From Zasmidium citrigriseum (Eukaryota; Ascomycota; Dothideomycetes; Mycosphaerellales; Mycosphaerellaceae): 64,000 nucleotides of DNA. The stretch's first letter is position 1, and the number at the start of each line of letters is the position of its first letter. Below, one piece after another: positions 41,800 through 52,848 of the stretch. Where the stretch lies: positions 186,001 to 250,000 of the forward strand of contig NHNW01000036.1 of NCBI GenBank assembly GCA_002786025.1, read 5' to 3'. The notes beneath the pieces are model-generated. The model searched no databases, was not told the origin of the DNA, and was given only the letters and a program-made list of their open reading frames with translations. Both the position numbers and the translations under genes were made by a program.

Positions 41800-42291
41800 A
41801 TGTCTCGACGCAACATGTATGGAAGCCGCTACTACCGCACCATCTTTGACTCCGACTCGTTCACCAAACGAACCTCGCTGACCTCGATCCCTGAAGACAT
41901 GTCGACTGATGACCTCTCAATCACTGATATCTCTGGCAGCCAGCAGTCCTCCAGCCGACCTCGTCGTGGCAGTTGGACTGCTGGTGATGATGCCTACTGG
42001 ACGGTCCAAGATGTCACGAAGCCAACTCATGTTATCCCTGCTGACGCCCCCGTCACGGTCCAGATCATCTTCAAGAAGAACAGTCAGTCCGCCAGACCTC
42101 GCCCAACCCGACCGACCCTCCCAAGTCGACCAGTTTCAATGACCTTTGGTGAGATCTTGGGCGGCCTGTTCCAGTCTCCCTTCACTGCCAACAATCCATT
42201 GAATATTCAGACTTCGTCGTCTACGCATAGCGATGGCCCGTATCCGAGGATCACTCGTCGTAAAACGACGAAGAGAAACTCTTGGGCTTAG
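41800..42291 (+). CDS. hypothetical protein, 163 aa
   Basis: Single exon. Ser/Arg-rich and probably partly disordered, with one more ordered stretch (DDAYWTVQDVTKPTHVIPADAPVTV is split by strand-like blocks at about residues 65-90). It ends in a basic RRKTTKRNSW tail that could be a nuclear signal. No family recognised. It shares its Ser/Arg-rich style with the gene at 40245 but I see no clear homology. Confidence 0.6.
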   Translation: MSRRNMYGSRYYRTIFDSDSFTKRTSLTSIPEDMSTDDLSITDISGSQQSSSRPRRGSWTAGDDAYWTVQDVTKPTHVIPADAPVTVQIIFKKNSQSARPRPTRPTLPSRPVSMTFGEILGGLFQSPFTANNPLNIQTSSSTHSDGPYPRITRRKTTKRNSWA

Positions 42292-42982
42292 ACAAAACGA
42301 TTGAAATTGGCGAAGGTGGACGTGGACTCATAACAGATTGCAAAGAAGATAGGATGTGAGGGAATCAGATTGTGAAGCGTGCTTTGGCGTACGGCGTTTT
42401 TGATATGGGCTTTGATAGATCGAATGAAAGCTTTGAGAGCTCATATGTCCACCCTTCCTGACTTAGTGTGACTTGCTTGCCGCTCAATTTACTCGATTAG
42501 TATAACTTGAGGTGGCAGCCCTCTGCTTGCACACTCAGTTCAGCACTGAGGCCACTGTGCATATGGGACAGGCGTTGACTTAACTTTGCTATCGACTGTC
42601 AGACAAGCCATTACCACGATGGTAGTGCTGTGCTTGATTCAGGAGAAGTATGAACGAGTTGAAAGAGTTCTGTGGGAATGAGTAGCAGGGTTTCTGACCT
42701 TGATAAGTAAGGGAGAGACTTTGAGACATCTCAGAGTAGGAATTAATTGTGTACGTTCAACTTTTCATAGAGCAGGTCATTAGGGATGAGACGCACAGCT
42801 AATTATCGTACTTTCGTGCTTGCCTTGTAGCGTTTGAGCACCATACATGACGCTTCAGCCTCTTCGAAACTTGCGGCTTCTGGAAAAGCCCCATTTGAAT
42901 GGAAAAGCCCTTGGTGGTTTCCCCTTACGTGGTACCATCTGAAAAACACCCATTCAGCTACAATATCCGTCATCTCCAGCTC
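42292..42982. other. 690-bp convergent spacer
   Basis: Between the 3' ends of the 41800 gene and the minus-strand family gene. AT-richer, no supported ORF, no repeat seen. Confidence 0.45.
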
Positions 42983-44642
42983 TCACTTTCCCCTCCTCGG
43001 GTCAGCGATTGCCTGCCTCGTCTGATAGATCTCAGAGAAGCGCTCCAGGGCCTCCTCGTCGCGGGTCTTGTAGTTGCCAGCTGGGAATGGAGGCTGCTCT
43101 GGCTTGATCTGCTCAATGATCCAGTCCCAGTGAGATGTGTCGAGGTCAAGGTGCGAGTTCTTCTTCGCAAATTCCAAGCACTGGGTGAGGACCATGCAGT
43201 CGTCGTCTTTTGGCCACTTATCATCGGCCACCGGTTCGTAGAACTCACTGAGCTTGACGTGACCCCAAGTGACCCGCTCGCCACCTTCGTACTCGCAGCG
43301 AAGTTTGAAGTGGTCTGCTGTGAGGTCTGTCTGCGCTCCCTTCTGCTTGACGATCTGGTTCCACATTGTGCGGGGTCCTGTCTGCTCTTCAGGGTACTCG
43401 CATTTTGCACCATTTGTATACTGGTACTTGACCCTGTTCTCGGCCGTGGTGAGGTTCGCCTTTGTCATCTGGTGGGTCGCATCGAGCTGCATCTTGACGA
43501 TGGTCTGAACTGGGAAGCCATTGCGCATGAAGCGAGTGGCAAGTTTTGGAATCTGCACCGAATTTGGATGGAAGATCATCAACTCGTAGACGCCAAGTTC
43601 CCAGCCCAGAGGTAGACAAGCGTTGACCGGAGGGCGGTCTTTGGTCAGCGCAGCGTAGTCCTTGCGGGTCTGAGCGTTTCCGGCGAAGCCAGGAGGAGGG
43701 TTTGCATGTTGAGATGCTGGTGCTGGCGGTGGAGGTGAAGAGCCTTCGTTGAAGGTTGCCTGAGGTGCATGGGTCTGCATGGTGGACGTCATCTGGCTGA
43801 CTGTGTCGTCGATGGCTGATCGTGTGATGTATGATGGAGGCTCGAAGTTGAAGTCGTCCACGGGAAAGCCAGCCAAGGCCGTTGAGATCTTGGTAGGAGC
43901 GCGAGATGCGTTGAAATGCTGCGTCTGGAGAGGATACTGCGTTTCGATTTGTGGCAGGAATTCGTCGAGGTCATGGAAGAAAGCGGGCGCTGAGGGGAAT
44001 AGATTAGCAGATGTCTCATTACACTCAAGGATTGCGTACTTACCCTCTGTGGTCTTTTGCAACTTAGAAGCGCGTGTGTTGGTTGCAGCAGACTTGCGCT
44101 TTCTAGTCGGCGCCTGTGCGCTTGCCTCGTGGATGAAGGGCTCCGCTTGTTCTTGCGACGTCGGCTGCATTGGCGTGTCGCGTGTTGCAATCGTGCCGTC
44201 GCCGGCAGCTGGAAGGTCTGCTAGGAATGGATCGAGTGTGTCTTGTGGAAGCATGTCGAGTTGAGACTCTGAGTCGTGTTGTAACAACTCTTCGAGCATC
44301 AGCTGCTGCACAGTCTCGTCCTGGCTCAAGCCTATGGAGCAGGTCAGTTCAACTGCGCTTGAAGGAAGGGATGTCAAAGATACACTTACTCGGCTCCTGT
44401 ACGTGAAGTTGATTGGTATTGTCGAGCGTGAAGAGGAGGTCGTCGAGATCGGAAAGGGCGCCATCGGACATGATGGCCTCGAACTCGCCGTTCTCCGCGT
44501 AGAAGGCGTGCAGGTCGGTGTCGTCGAAGACAGCCATGTCGGTTGCGAAAGAGGAGTCCGAGGTGTGCGTTGGATGTTGCAGCACTGGCTGCTGTGGTTG
44601 ATGGAATGGAATGGCGGAAGACGCGGTAGTGCGAGCGTCCAT
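42983..44642 (-). CDS. paralogous family member A, uncharacterised, 515 aa
   Basis: Three exons: 44642-44390, 44331-44044, 43989-42983 (516 codons). Intron 1 is 58 nt (GTAAGT). Intron 2 (44043-43990, 54 nt, GTAAGT...CCTCAG) is stop-free, so the unspliced frame stays open. The N-terminal half is acidic and Gln/Ser-rich with a basic, nuclear-signal-like RKRKS. The C-terminal about 170 residues form a module shared with the genes at 45954 and 56881: GxxLGVxE, a proline, then RFMRNG, KMQLDA, DLTAD, WP-x3-D, and LTQCLEFAKKN-x3-LDLD. I do not recognise this module. The layout (acidic head, basic patch, helical module) would suit a nuclear regulator, but that is speculation. Head-to-head with member B. 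Confidence 0.8.
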
Positions 44643-45953
44643 GGTGGTGGTGGTTCAGTTTGAAAAGATGCACTGAAGTGCTGGTCGTCGCCGGAGGTGG
44701 ACCAGCTTTTTAAAGGGCGGAGGAAGTCGCGATTTAGAGTTTGCGACACTGCACGACCCCTGGCAACGCGCAGCACGCACGGATTTAAGCCCCACAATTC
44801 ACGTGACGTAAAGTTGAGTGAATGTCCTCGCTGTCGGGGGCACTAAGCTTGCGCTGCAAAGCAGACGCACCGAGCGGCAGAGAGCCATTGCAAGGTGTTG
44901 AGCTTGTTGCAATTCGATCGTATGGTGGTATAATCGGGTGTATCTGTTGATGTATATTGGCAACAGGTCAAGGCAGAAGTTGGCTCATCGCTAGATTTGC
45001 TGTTGACTATGGAAGTGGCCTTCGCACGCTTTCCAAGAGTCCATACTGCTGCGCGACTCGTCCACTGTCCAGCAGTATGATGAGCCAGTCAAGCAATACG
45101 TCATGCCGGCATCTTGACTGTGAGGCAATAACCTCCTGCTTAGAAGCCGATCCCTTTTAACATACGGCCCAAGCGATCGATGAAACATAGGTCGATTTGC
45201 TGTTTTGCAGAAGGACAATGAGCCTTGCAAATACCAGTAGCTTATCCCGACGTGGCAGCGGCTGAGCAATCGTACCGGCATGCAAGCCATGAATACCGAA
45301 GGCCGCATCCTGGGAGCACAACATACAAGGTAGCAATGCAGATATGTTTTATCGATCTATGTAGTATGTAGACATCAATCTGAGGTCCTACGTTTGGGAT
45401 GCATGTCCTTTGTTGTAACGACTCGCCGCATCCAATCGCCGCAACGAGCAATAACAAAGCCTCGTGCTCCTTTATGCACCGAGAACAACGGACGCTCGAC
45501 GGCCTTTCAAGATCTCTCGGGTCCACGCATAGAACGATGTCGTAGCAACTAGAGCAGTTGCATCCTACTGTAGATAGCTATGTGCTTCTGTGTTGTGATA
45601 GGCGCCTAAGACACTGGAGATTCCGATCTATACATAATCTAAGCAACAGATTCCGTCTCCTTCGCTACGTTCCTTCAACTACTATATTTCAGGTTCAAAA
45701 TGGTCTCCAGTGAGTTTTTGCACCCCTGATCATGTTGTATATCTATACGCGCTGCCGAAACATGTAAGACTACCGAGCGGGCTTGCCCCTGAGATCCCCA
45801 CGTGATTTGTGGGTCCTCCTTCTCCTTAGCTCATCACACACGCACGCCGAAATTCTGTCCAAAACACCTCTCCTCTTGCGCTCGTTCTCGCGACAAGACC
45901 ACATCAACACCTCGCTCACCTACTCTCTACCAGAAACACCACACATAGAGAAG
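44643..45953. other. 1.3-kb divergent region between paralogues A and B
   Basis: No supported gene. An ATG followed three codons later by a good donor (ATGGTCTCCA|GTGAGT at about 45700) could be a first exon of gene B with a long intron, giving a few extra N-terminal residues. I consider this possible but untested. Minus ORFs here have no motif. Confidence 0.4.
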
Positions 45954-47144
45954 ATGACCGACCCACAGCACGTCGTCAAGGAGCAGGAGGCTCAACTCGC
46001 ACGCTTCGAGGACTTCATCAAGAGGCCTCAAGCGTACGCCAGCCCGCCAGCGGGTCCACCAGCTCCTGTTCCGACTCGTCGTGTGGCATTCCTCGGCCGC
46101 GATGGTGAAGATCCTGTGGAGGTACGTCTCTTACATTCTCATCTTGAAAGCACCAAACTGACTCGACCACAGCACGACATGCCACAGCGACTCGGGCCCA
46201 ATGTCGGCCACTATCCGGGCGGAAACGACGCACAAGAGGTGGTGCGGATATCGGACGTCCCAGACACGTCGTTGACAGGTATTTCAAGCAGCTCCTTTCA
46301 TCCTCGTCAGTCGTCTAACATCTCCCCAGAAGCACAGCGCGCCGTGCGAGACGCGGTCATCGTCCCGCCGCCTCCACAACAGGGCCCTCCACAGCCTACA
46401 CCAGGCCTGCTGGCCTACATCACCTCCGCCGCTCCTCGTCCGCAACCTCCTCAGCCTCCACCATCGACGCAAGAGCAAGCCCGGTGGCCCTTGTACGCCA
46501 CCAAGCGCAACTCCGACGCCGAGTACGGAGCATACAATTTCGACCGGCCACCAGCAAACGTGGAGCCCCCCAAAGGCTTCGATCTCGGCGTGGTGGAGAT
46601 CTGCACCTTCATGCCAGACTGGCTCATCATCCCCGAGCTCCTAATCCGGGTGATGCGCAACGGCGCCGACGCCCGCATACTGGCAAAGATGGAGCTCAGC
46701 GCCATCGACCAGCTCGACTGGATCACCTTCGAGCGGCGCCGCAACAGTCTCATCAAGCAGATGAGCAACCACGGCAAGGCGAAGTTCGGCGTGCCGGCCA
46801 ACCAGGCGTGGAGCATGTGGTACGCACAGAACGCTGGGCCGGAGAACGACCTCACGGCCGACGATTGGAGCAATCCAACGAACCGGCCTTGGGGTTCGTG
46901 GAAGTTGGCGGATATCTACCGCCATGTGCCGCGCCAGAACTGGCCGACGGGTGAGGATCGGATGCTGTTCACGCAGTGTCTGGAGTATGCTGCGGCGAAC
47001 CCGGGCTTGGATCTGGATTCTTCACACATCCCGTGGATGGTGGAGAATCTGGGATTCCAGATGCCGCCTGCTCGTGGCAATGGCAATCGTGACCAGTGGG
47101 CGGTGGCGCTGTACGACGTCCCGGATCCTGTTAAGACGGATTGA
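45954..47144 (+). CDS. paralogous family member B, uncharacterised, 362 aa
   Basis: Three exons: 45954-46121, 46173-46278, 46330-47144 (363 codons). Both introns are 51 nt, canonical and stop-free, so the genomic frame is open throughout and retention would add 17 residues each. A Pro-rich linker (about residues 95-150) separates the N-terminal helix from the C-terminal module. Module blocks: GFDLGVVE, FMP, IPELLIRVMRNG, KMELSAIDQ, DLTADDW, W-KLADIY, WPTGEDRMLFTQCLEYAAANPGLDLD. Many of these positions are identical in member A. No known domain is recognised. Transcribed away from A. Confidence 0.82.
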   Translation: MTDPQHVVKEQEAQLARFEDFIKRPQAYASPPAGPPAPVPTRRVAFLGRDGEDPVEVRLLHSHLESTKLTRPQHDMPQRLGPNVGHYPGGNDAQEVVRISDVPDTSLTGISSSSFHPRQSSNISPEAQRAVRDAVIVPPPPQQGPPQPTPGLLAYITSAAPRPQPPQPPPSTQEQARWPLYATKRNSDAEYGAYNFDRPPANVEPPKGFDLGVVEICTFMPDWLIIPELLIRVMRNGADARILAKMELSAIDQLDWITFERRRNSLIKQMSNHGKAKFGVPANQAWSMWYAQNAGPENDLTADDWSNPTNRPWGSWKLADIYRHVPRQNWPTGEDRMLFTQCLEYAAANPGLDLDSSHIPWMVENLGFQMPPARGNGNRDQWAVALYDVPDPVKTD

Positions 47145-47917
47145 TGATGGGCAGGTGGAGCGCGGTTATCGCTGGCCAGAGGAAGCTGTTGAGGAGATGA
47201 AGCGGCTTTTCCTACTTGTGCATCACTTGTTGCTTTGTTGGCGTAGCTGAATAAGAGCAGAATTCGTCTAAGCATGTTTGGAACTTTGAGTGTTTGGCGC
47301 TGTAAAGATGATCAGCTTGTAGCCTTCGAAAAGCATCTCAAGAGTACCTGACCTTCTCAGTTCTGGCCTGATAAGCTCATTATGTCAACGTTCACGAGCT
47401 GCTTCTCCACAATGCACAGAACAGTAAGTCCTGGTTCTAGTGCGAGGGCCGTGGCGAGGCGGCACAGCACACATGTAACATGAATAAGACCACGTCGAGA
47501 ACAGCGCTCGCGCCTGATGTTCGCCGCGCTCTTTTCTAGACTGCTATATCCTCAGGACCAACCTGATCTTCCCCGTCACCTTCAACACACCACCTTATCC
47601 CCAAACCGACTTCAATCCCCGACACCCCTGCCACGACACAGACCGATGATAAGAACAAGCGCCCATGAAGACGGAGGCCATGGACTTTAAATTGCAATGA
47701 TCTTGCTATGACTAGGGAGCTTTTCTGTGATGTTGCAGCCCTCATGTATATTGCTTGTTTTCTTTACTTAAGCGGGGTTTTGCAGACAAAGAGATATAGA
47801 GGTTGAAGAAGGGCGGTAGAAAGCAAGAACAAAAGTGATGTTGCAAGACTCACTTTGAGGAGCTGATATCATACTGTATGAAGCTGAAGACTCAGCCGCG
47901 CGCGAAAAGGAAAGCAC
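47145..47917. other. 773-bp convergent spacer
   Basis: Between the ends of B and the large minus-strand gene. No supported ORF or repeat. Confidence 0.45.
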
Positions 47918-50038
47918 CTACAACCATCCACCATCATCGTCCTCCTGCTCAAACTCAGAGCCCTCGTCTTCCTCCTCAGCCCACTTCTTCATACGCTTGC
48001 TTGGCCGACCACTCTCCTCCTCCTCCGAATCTTCCTCCTTGATATCGTCGAAGTCCTCGGCAATAGCGGCGTAGTTGACCTTCTTTCGTGTGCGTCTGCC
48101 GCGAGTCGAGACTGCTGGAGCAGAGGCGGTGAGCTCATCATCCTCCTTCTCGAATTCGGCGTCCTCATCAACGTCATCATCGAAAGACGCCTCACGCTTG
48201 ACCTTCGAACTCTTTCTCTCTTTCTTCACCGAGGAAGTCTTTCTCTCTTTCTTCACCGTCGAAGTCTTTCTCGCCTTGGCCGTCGAAGTCTTTCTCTTCT
48301 TCTCCCCTGAGGCCTTCCGCTTCTTCGACTTCGGCGTGGTATCCCAATCACCACCACCAGTGATCCCATTGGCACGCCGCATTGCATGATATCGACTTCT
48401 CTCCTCAATGTAGTCCAAGTCCTCACGCTTGCAGACGGCCTGCAATGGGAGCGTCCAGCGCTTTGTGATACATGCGGGAGATACAACCTTCGGCTTCGCT
48501 GGGTTGAGTCGCTGGTAGAGGAGGTTGATCCGCCGATGCAGCTCGGTGTTGCTGTACTTGGGCGCCAGACGCAGCATGAGAGTGCCGCAGATGTCGGCTG
48601 GGTGGACATGGCCGGAGAGGATCTCTTCGTCTTCAAGGTCTTCGAAGAGGTACTGGTTGTCTTGCTCGTGGTCGGCTCCATTCCAGTTGTGTCGCGGAGG
48701 AATGTTGTGGCGGTAGTATGGATTTACGTCGGCCTCGGTCTGTGTTGGGGGCCAGTAAGTCGTCGGTGCCATGTAAGGAGCGTTCATCGACGGCGCTGAT
48801 GCCATGAATGTCTGAGAAGTGTTGTGAGTGCGGCGGCGAGAAGAAATAGCTTGTGTGGTTTTCGTGCGACGCCGCTTGCCCTTGGGTGCTGGAGATGATT
48901 CGATGCTTGCATTTCCGTAGCCGTCGTTGTACTCATCGAAGCCGCTGCGCTCGTTGGAGAAGTGGAGTATGTCGGCATTGGAAATGCCTTCTGCGGCCGC
49001 TTGAGCAGCAGTGTCTTGGGCGAAAGCGTACCAGACCTCGATCCACTTGTCTTTGATCATCAGATCTCTGAGACAGTCACGGTACAACCAGACCGTGTGC
49101 TCAGCGTCCACATCCTCTTCTGCTCTGAAGATCTGGACGTCGTAGTCATCGCCCTGCTGCGTGATGACGCCGACCTGGTAGCTTGAGTTGTGATATTTGC
49201 CCATCACGCGGAGCAAGCCAAGCAGAGAGTCCACATTGCCTTGGAAAGGCGGCTTCGCAGAGTTCTGCACACTTCTGGTAGGATCGAGCACGAAGTCTGA
49301 AGGCTCGATGCCGAGTGCAGCACGCTCATCCCAGGACATCTGATCGAGCGCGAAGCGACCCTCACCAGTGTCTGGCATGTTGTGGTCGGCAATCGCACCC
49401 TTCGCCTGGAGTGGTTTCAATGATGCGATGAAGGCCTCGTGACAGCTGAGCGGCTTGCGCTCGACTGCCAAGTACTCCGTGATGACTGCGTTTCGGAGTT
49501 GAGTCACCGCTTCTGGGGAGCCAGTGATGGTGATGGCTCTGGGCTCAGCGTTGCCAAAGAGGCCCTCGACCACTTCGAGGCCGCCGTCTGCGAGAGGAAC
49601 CTGCTGGTAACCGCCAGCTGGATGCATATGGGGGTTGAAACCGGTGTTGGAGCTGAGGGTGAAGTCCAGGGAAGGTGGAAGGGCAGGCTGGAATGCTCGC
49701 GGCGGCTGATAAGTGGAAGCAGCAGACGGCAGTGGTTGAAATGTTTGCGGCGGGTAGCTTGGGAACGGGTAAGGGGCTCGAGCGCGGTACTGCATGTTTT
49801 GCGATGTCGAGTGACTGTCGCGGCCGAATAATTGAGAGTAAGGTGGGTCGAAGGGAGGAGGCGAGTAGTATGAGGCATGTGGTGACGCCGTCTGGCCAGC
49901 GGGCGGCATCATGGTCGAATGCGTAGGCTGCTGAGAGAAGTCGTCGGTGTCGAGGGGCGGATATGCGTTGCTCGAGGAAGTGTAGTATGGTCCTGAAGGC
50001 ATGCCGGTGGGCACGTATGGAGAGTTGCGGTTGTTCAT
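47918..50038 (-). CDS. large uncharacterised nuclear-like protein with KTS repeats, 706 aa
   Basis: Single exon from ATG 50038. The N-terminal about 150 residues are Pro/Tyr/Ser-rich. A folded-looking block follows (about 190-370: HEAFIASLKPL, MSWDERAALGIEPSDFVLDP, LLGLLRVMGKYHN, VWLYRDCLRDLMI). A second block (about 480-570) has a paired-helix look (ADICGTLMLRLAPKY, LHRRINLLYQRLNP). The tail is lysine-rich with four near-repeats of the type KTST/S-x-KK-x-RK, then acidic runs and a bipartite-like basic motif RPSKRMKKW. Chromatin association is a reasonable guess from the tail only. No enzyme motif seen. Confidence 0.75.
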   Translation of the reverse strand: MNNRNSPYVPTGMPSGPYYTSSSNAYPPLDTDDFSQQPTHSTMMPPAGQTASPHASYYSPPPFDPPYSQLFGRDSHSTSQNMQYRARAPYPFPSYPPQTFQPLPSAASTYQPPRAFQPALPPSLDFTLSSNTGFNPHMHPAGGYQQVPLADGGLEVVEGLFGNAEPRAITITGSPEAVTQLRNAVITEYLAVERKPLSCHEAFIASLKPLQAKGAIADHNMPDTGEGRFALDQMSWDERAALGIEPSDFVLDPTRSVQNSAKPPFQGNVDSLLGLLRVMGKYHNSSYQVGVITQQGDDYDVQIFRAEEDVDAEHTVWLYRDCLRDLMIKDKWIEVWYAFAQDTAAQAAAEGISNADILHFSNERSGFDEYNDGYGNASIESSPAPKGKRRRTKTTQAISSRRRTHNTSQTFMASAPSMNAPYMAPTTYWPPTQTEADVNPYYRHNIPPRHNWNGADHEQDNQYLFEDLEDEEILSGHVHPADICGTLMLRLAPKYSNTELHRRINLLYQRLNPAKPKVVSPACITKRWTLPLQAVCKREDLDYIEERSRYHAMRRANGITGGGDWDTTPKSKKRKASGEKKRKTSTAKARKTSTVKKERKTSSVKKERKSSKVKREASFDDDVDEDAEFEKEDDELTASAPAVSTRGRRTRKKVNYAAIAEDFDDIKEEDSEEEESGRPSKRMKKWAEEEDEGSEFEQEDDDGGWL

Positions 50039-50401
50039 GGTGGATGATGCGTGCGCGATGGATGGTACAGGTCTGTGTTTCTGCAAGAAGGTTGCCAGCG
50101 GCACTGAAGGCGTCGGGCGATTTATAGAGTGCTGGAAAGCGGAAGGGATACTTTATAAGCTGACGCACGGATCAAGCGAAACACTGATTCTTAACTTGCG
50201 CTTCAGATTGCTGTGAGACAAAGACATTGTCTTGTGAGTGAATGGTGCGAGACATCCGGTTGCCCCTAGAGACAAATGTAAGCGACAACATCGCAACAGA
50301 GGGAGACAAAGAGAAGGTCACCTTACAAACTTGCGTCCATTACAGACATGTAAATTCTGTTTTTAGAACGGAAGTCGACTCCAACAGTCGAGGTCTCGTA
50401 C

Positions 50402-51651
50402 CTAGCTGTCACCAAAGGAGAAACGCTTCCAATTCGCGGCAAGACGCTTGACGCCATCTTCCAGCTGCCAGCCTTTGACATGGCAGACTTTACGTACCGC
50501 CTCCTCGAGGTAGGAGTCCATACGGTCACCAGCGGTATGCAAGTCACTCTCAATCACAATTCTTGCGTCTGGGACGGCCTTTACAGCGGCCTCCACCTTG
50601 CCATCTCCAGTATCAGACCAAGCATTGATCGTCGTACTGAAGCTGAAGAACACTTCACAGGGCACTGAAGGAGCAATGTACTGCTTGACGGTCTCGGCGG
50701 GTCCAGAGAATGAGTGCAGACAGATCCGTGGTGGGTACGGTTTAGGTCCTCCAGTCTCAAGTATATCGTCCTCAGCATCTGCAGGATCTGCTTGAGCTTT
50801 GGCAATAGCTTCTGCTCTCTTCTTGTCCTTCTTGGGCATCACCTTCTTCTCATGGCCTTTCCAAGTCTGTGAGACGGTCTCGTAAACAATACCATGAGCT
50901 TGTACGCCATGTACGGAGACCGCTCGCTGCATCTCTCCTGCAAGGGCAAGTTGGGCCAGCAATACCTTCTTTTGATGCTCCATACTGACTCGATATGGAC
51001 TGAGCTTTCTGCCTTCTCGGCCACCGGGAGTTAAGGCGTTATTCCGCTCGTCTACTTGCTCAGGTAACCAGGTCTCCGGTATTCGAAAGGAACGGTCTAG
51101 TCCGACTTCGCCCACTAAAGCAAGAGGATACCGCTCAAGGTAATGTCTGGTCTGTCCGATGAAGTGACCGAAAGGCCGAGGGTCGGGAAGAGCCTGGAGA
51201 AAGTCGTGGTCCTCGGATCGAGGGGTCAGGACGCTCTGATAATGCGCTGCCTTCTGTTCCGGATTCAATGATCCGGCACCATCATACTCGGCTTCATCGA
51301 ACATCTGGTGAGAGAACCATGGGTGCCAACCGAATGCAGGTAGGATCTTGCGGCTTTGCTGCGATTGTCAATCAGTATCAGGACATCCTCGCTGGAGCAA
51401 GATTGTACCTTTCTCGTAACATACCTCCCATTTATATCTTCATCAGCAACATCAGCTTCTGTGACACCATGCTGATCTGCGGCTTGAGCCACGAGCTCCT
51501 GATCCTGGGCTCTAGTGGCCATGACAGTCAGAACTTTGGCTCGCATACTCGGGACGGACTGGAGACTCGAGAGTGTGTCGGTGGGATGGCAGTGAGCGTC
51601 AAAGACACCCAGGTGCCATGGGAAGTCGTCTCCATTGTCTTCTCCCGCCAT
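50402..51651 (-). CDS. TatD-family metal-dependent hydrolase (Scn1/Cut9-interacting type), 399 aa
   Basis: Two exons, 51651-51409 and 51358-50402, with an intron at 51408-51359 (GTACAA...CGCAG). The join gives [20 protein letters not shown]. The amidohydrolase metal site starts at FDAHCHPTD (H20, H22). Later come GEVGLDRSF (Glu ligand), [10 protein letters not shown] and ESDLHT (Asp ligand). The family contains TatD DNases and the fission yeast Scn1. A charged insertion (about residues 215-255: [17 protein letters not shown] and an acidic run) is larger than in bacterial TatD. ATG 51651 is chosen because upstream in-frame sequence lacks similarity. Divergent from the membrane-protein gene at 51892. 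Confidence 0.87.
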
Positions 51652-51891
51652 TGTTGATCCCAATGTGATGGAGAGTGACCTGACGAGATGGATGTCCAGG
51701 AGGTGAAGTGCGAAATGCCCCGGTTTGGATTTGGCTTGGCATTTCCCGCCACCCCGCTTTCTCCATACCAACCCGACCTCTGCTCCTGCTCAATCACTCT
51801 TCCCATCATTGCCCATCTTTCTTGACTTATTGTGTCACTTCCTTCCTGCTACCGTAGCTCTACCTTCTCTTCCAGCCTCTGCAATGTAAAC

Positions 51892-52848
51892 ATGTACCAA
51901 CATCGCGGCCAGAACCGCGCCCCCATCATCACCACCATGCTCGAGCTATTGTTCATCGTTGCATCCACAAGCGTTGGCCTCGTCCTCCTCTCACCCATTC
52001 TTGTACCAGTCGCAATCATCATCGGCCTCGTCATCGCTGCCTTCTGGATCGTCATTTGGGCCATTGGCATCACCGCCGTTACATACATGGTTTCGGTAGC
52101 TTGCTGGAAAGCCTTCTTCTGGCGGATCATCACCACCATTATCGACTTGATTCCATTCTTGACCGAGAGAGTTCGTAAGGCGGCTCACAGACGGGTCAAT
52201 GTCTTTTTTGGCTACAGCTTCTATTGTCACGATTTTAGGAAGTACGTCAGCCCGCGGCCATCCATCGTACCAGAGAACATAACGAACCCCGACCTCATGA
52301 CTGGCGAGACGTCTCAACAGTGGCTTGCACGAAACGCTAGTAGCACATCCGTAGTGTCTCGCCCCTCAGACGACTACGATGTTCTGGACAGCTGGACGTG
52401 GGCCAATGAGGACGACGAAGCCGAAGCTCTGTACATGGCCAAACGGCGAAGTGCCTTCATGCAACCGAGTTTCGATGGGCCCAGCTTTGCACCTAGGAGC
52501 AGACGAGCTAGCAGAGCGGACTCTACAGAGGTCTCAAGGCAACATAGCAGGGCGCCAACTCCTTCATCATACACCGCCTTTGAAGAGAGCATGCGTCCTC
52601 CTAGCAGGAGTGGATCTGGGTACTTCGGCGGCAACTCTGTGCGAGGTCCTCCTATGACTCCATCTGGCGACATGCAGAACTTCCAGTTCGGACGACCAGA
52701 AAGCCCGATATCACTGCAGGGACGACGGCCTTCGGTCTCGGCAATGACCCATCGCAGGAACAACATGTCTACGACGAGCTTTGGGAGCGTACCGGAGGAG
52801 GTGGCAGAATTGAAGACCACCGACACGAATGGCTCAACGAAGAAATGA
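51892..52848 (+). CDS. membrane protein with N-terminal hydrophobic hairpin, 318 aa
   Basis: Single exon. Two or three strongly hydrophobic segments at about residues 15-85 (MLELLFIVASTSVGLVLLSP, then VPVAIIIGLVIAAFWIVIWAIG and a third weaker one) are followed by a cytosolic tail of about 200 residues, rich in Ser, Arg and Pro, with SRRASRADS-type kinase sites. The hairpin shape resembles ER- or lipid-droplet-shaping proteins, but no named family fits. Starts at Met51892; Met at 51937 is an alternative. Confidence 0.7.
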   Translation: MYQHRGQNRAPIITTMLELLFIVASTSVGLVLLSPILVPVAIIIGLVIAAFWIVIWAIGITAVTYMVSVACWKAFFWRIITTIIDLIPFLTERVRKAAHRRVNVFFGYSFYCHDFRKYVSPRPSIVPENITNPDLMTGETSQQWLARNASSTSVVSRPSDDYDVLDSWTWANEDDEAEALYMAKRRSAFMQPSFDGPSFAPRSRRASRADSTEVSRQHSRAPTPSSYTAFEESMRPPSRSGSGYFGGNSVRGPPMTPSGDMQNFQFGRPESPISLQGRRPSVSAMTHRRNNMSTTSFGSVPEEVAELKTTDTNGSTKK

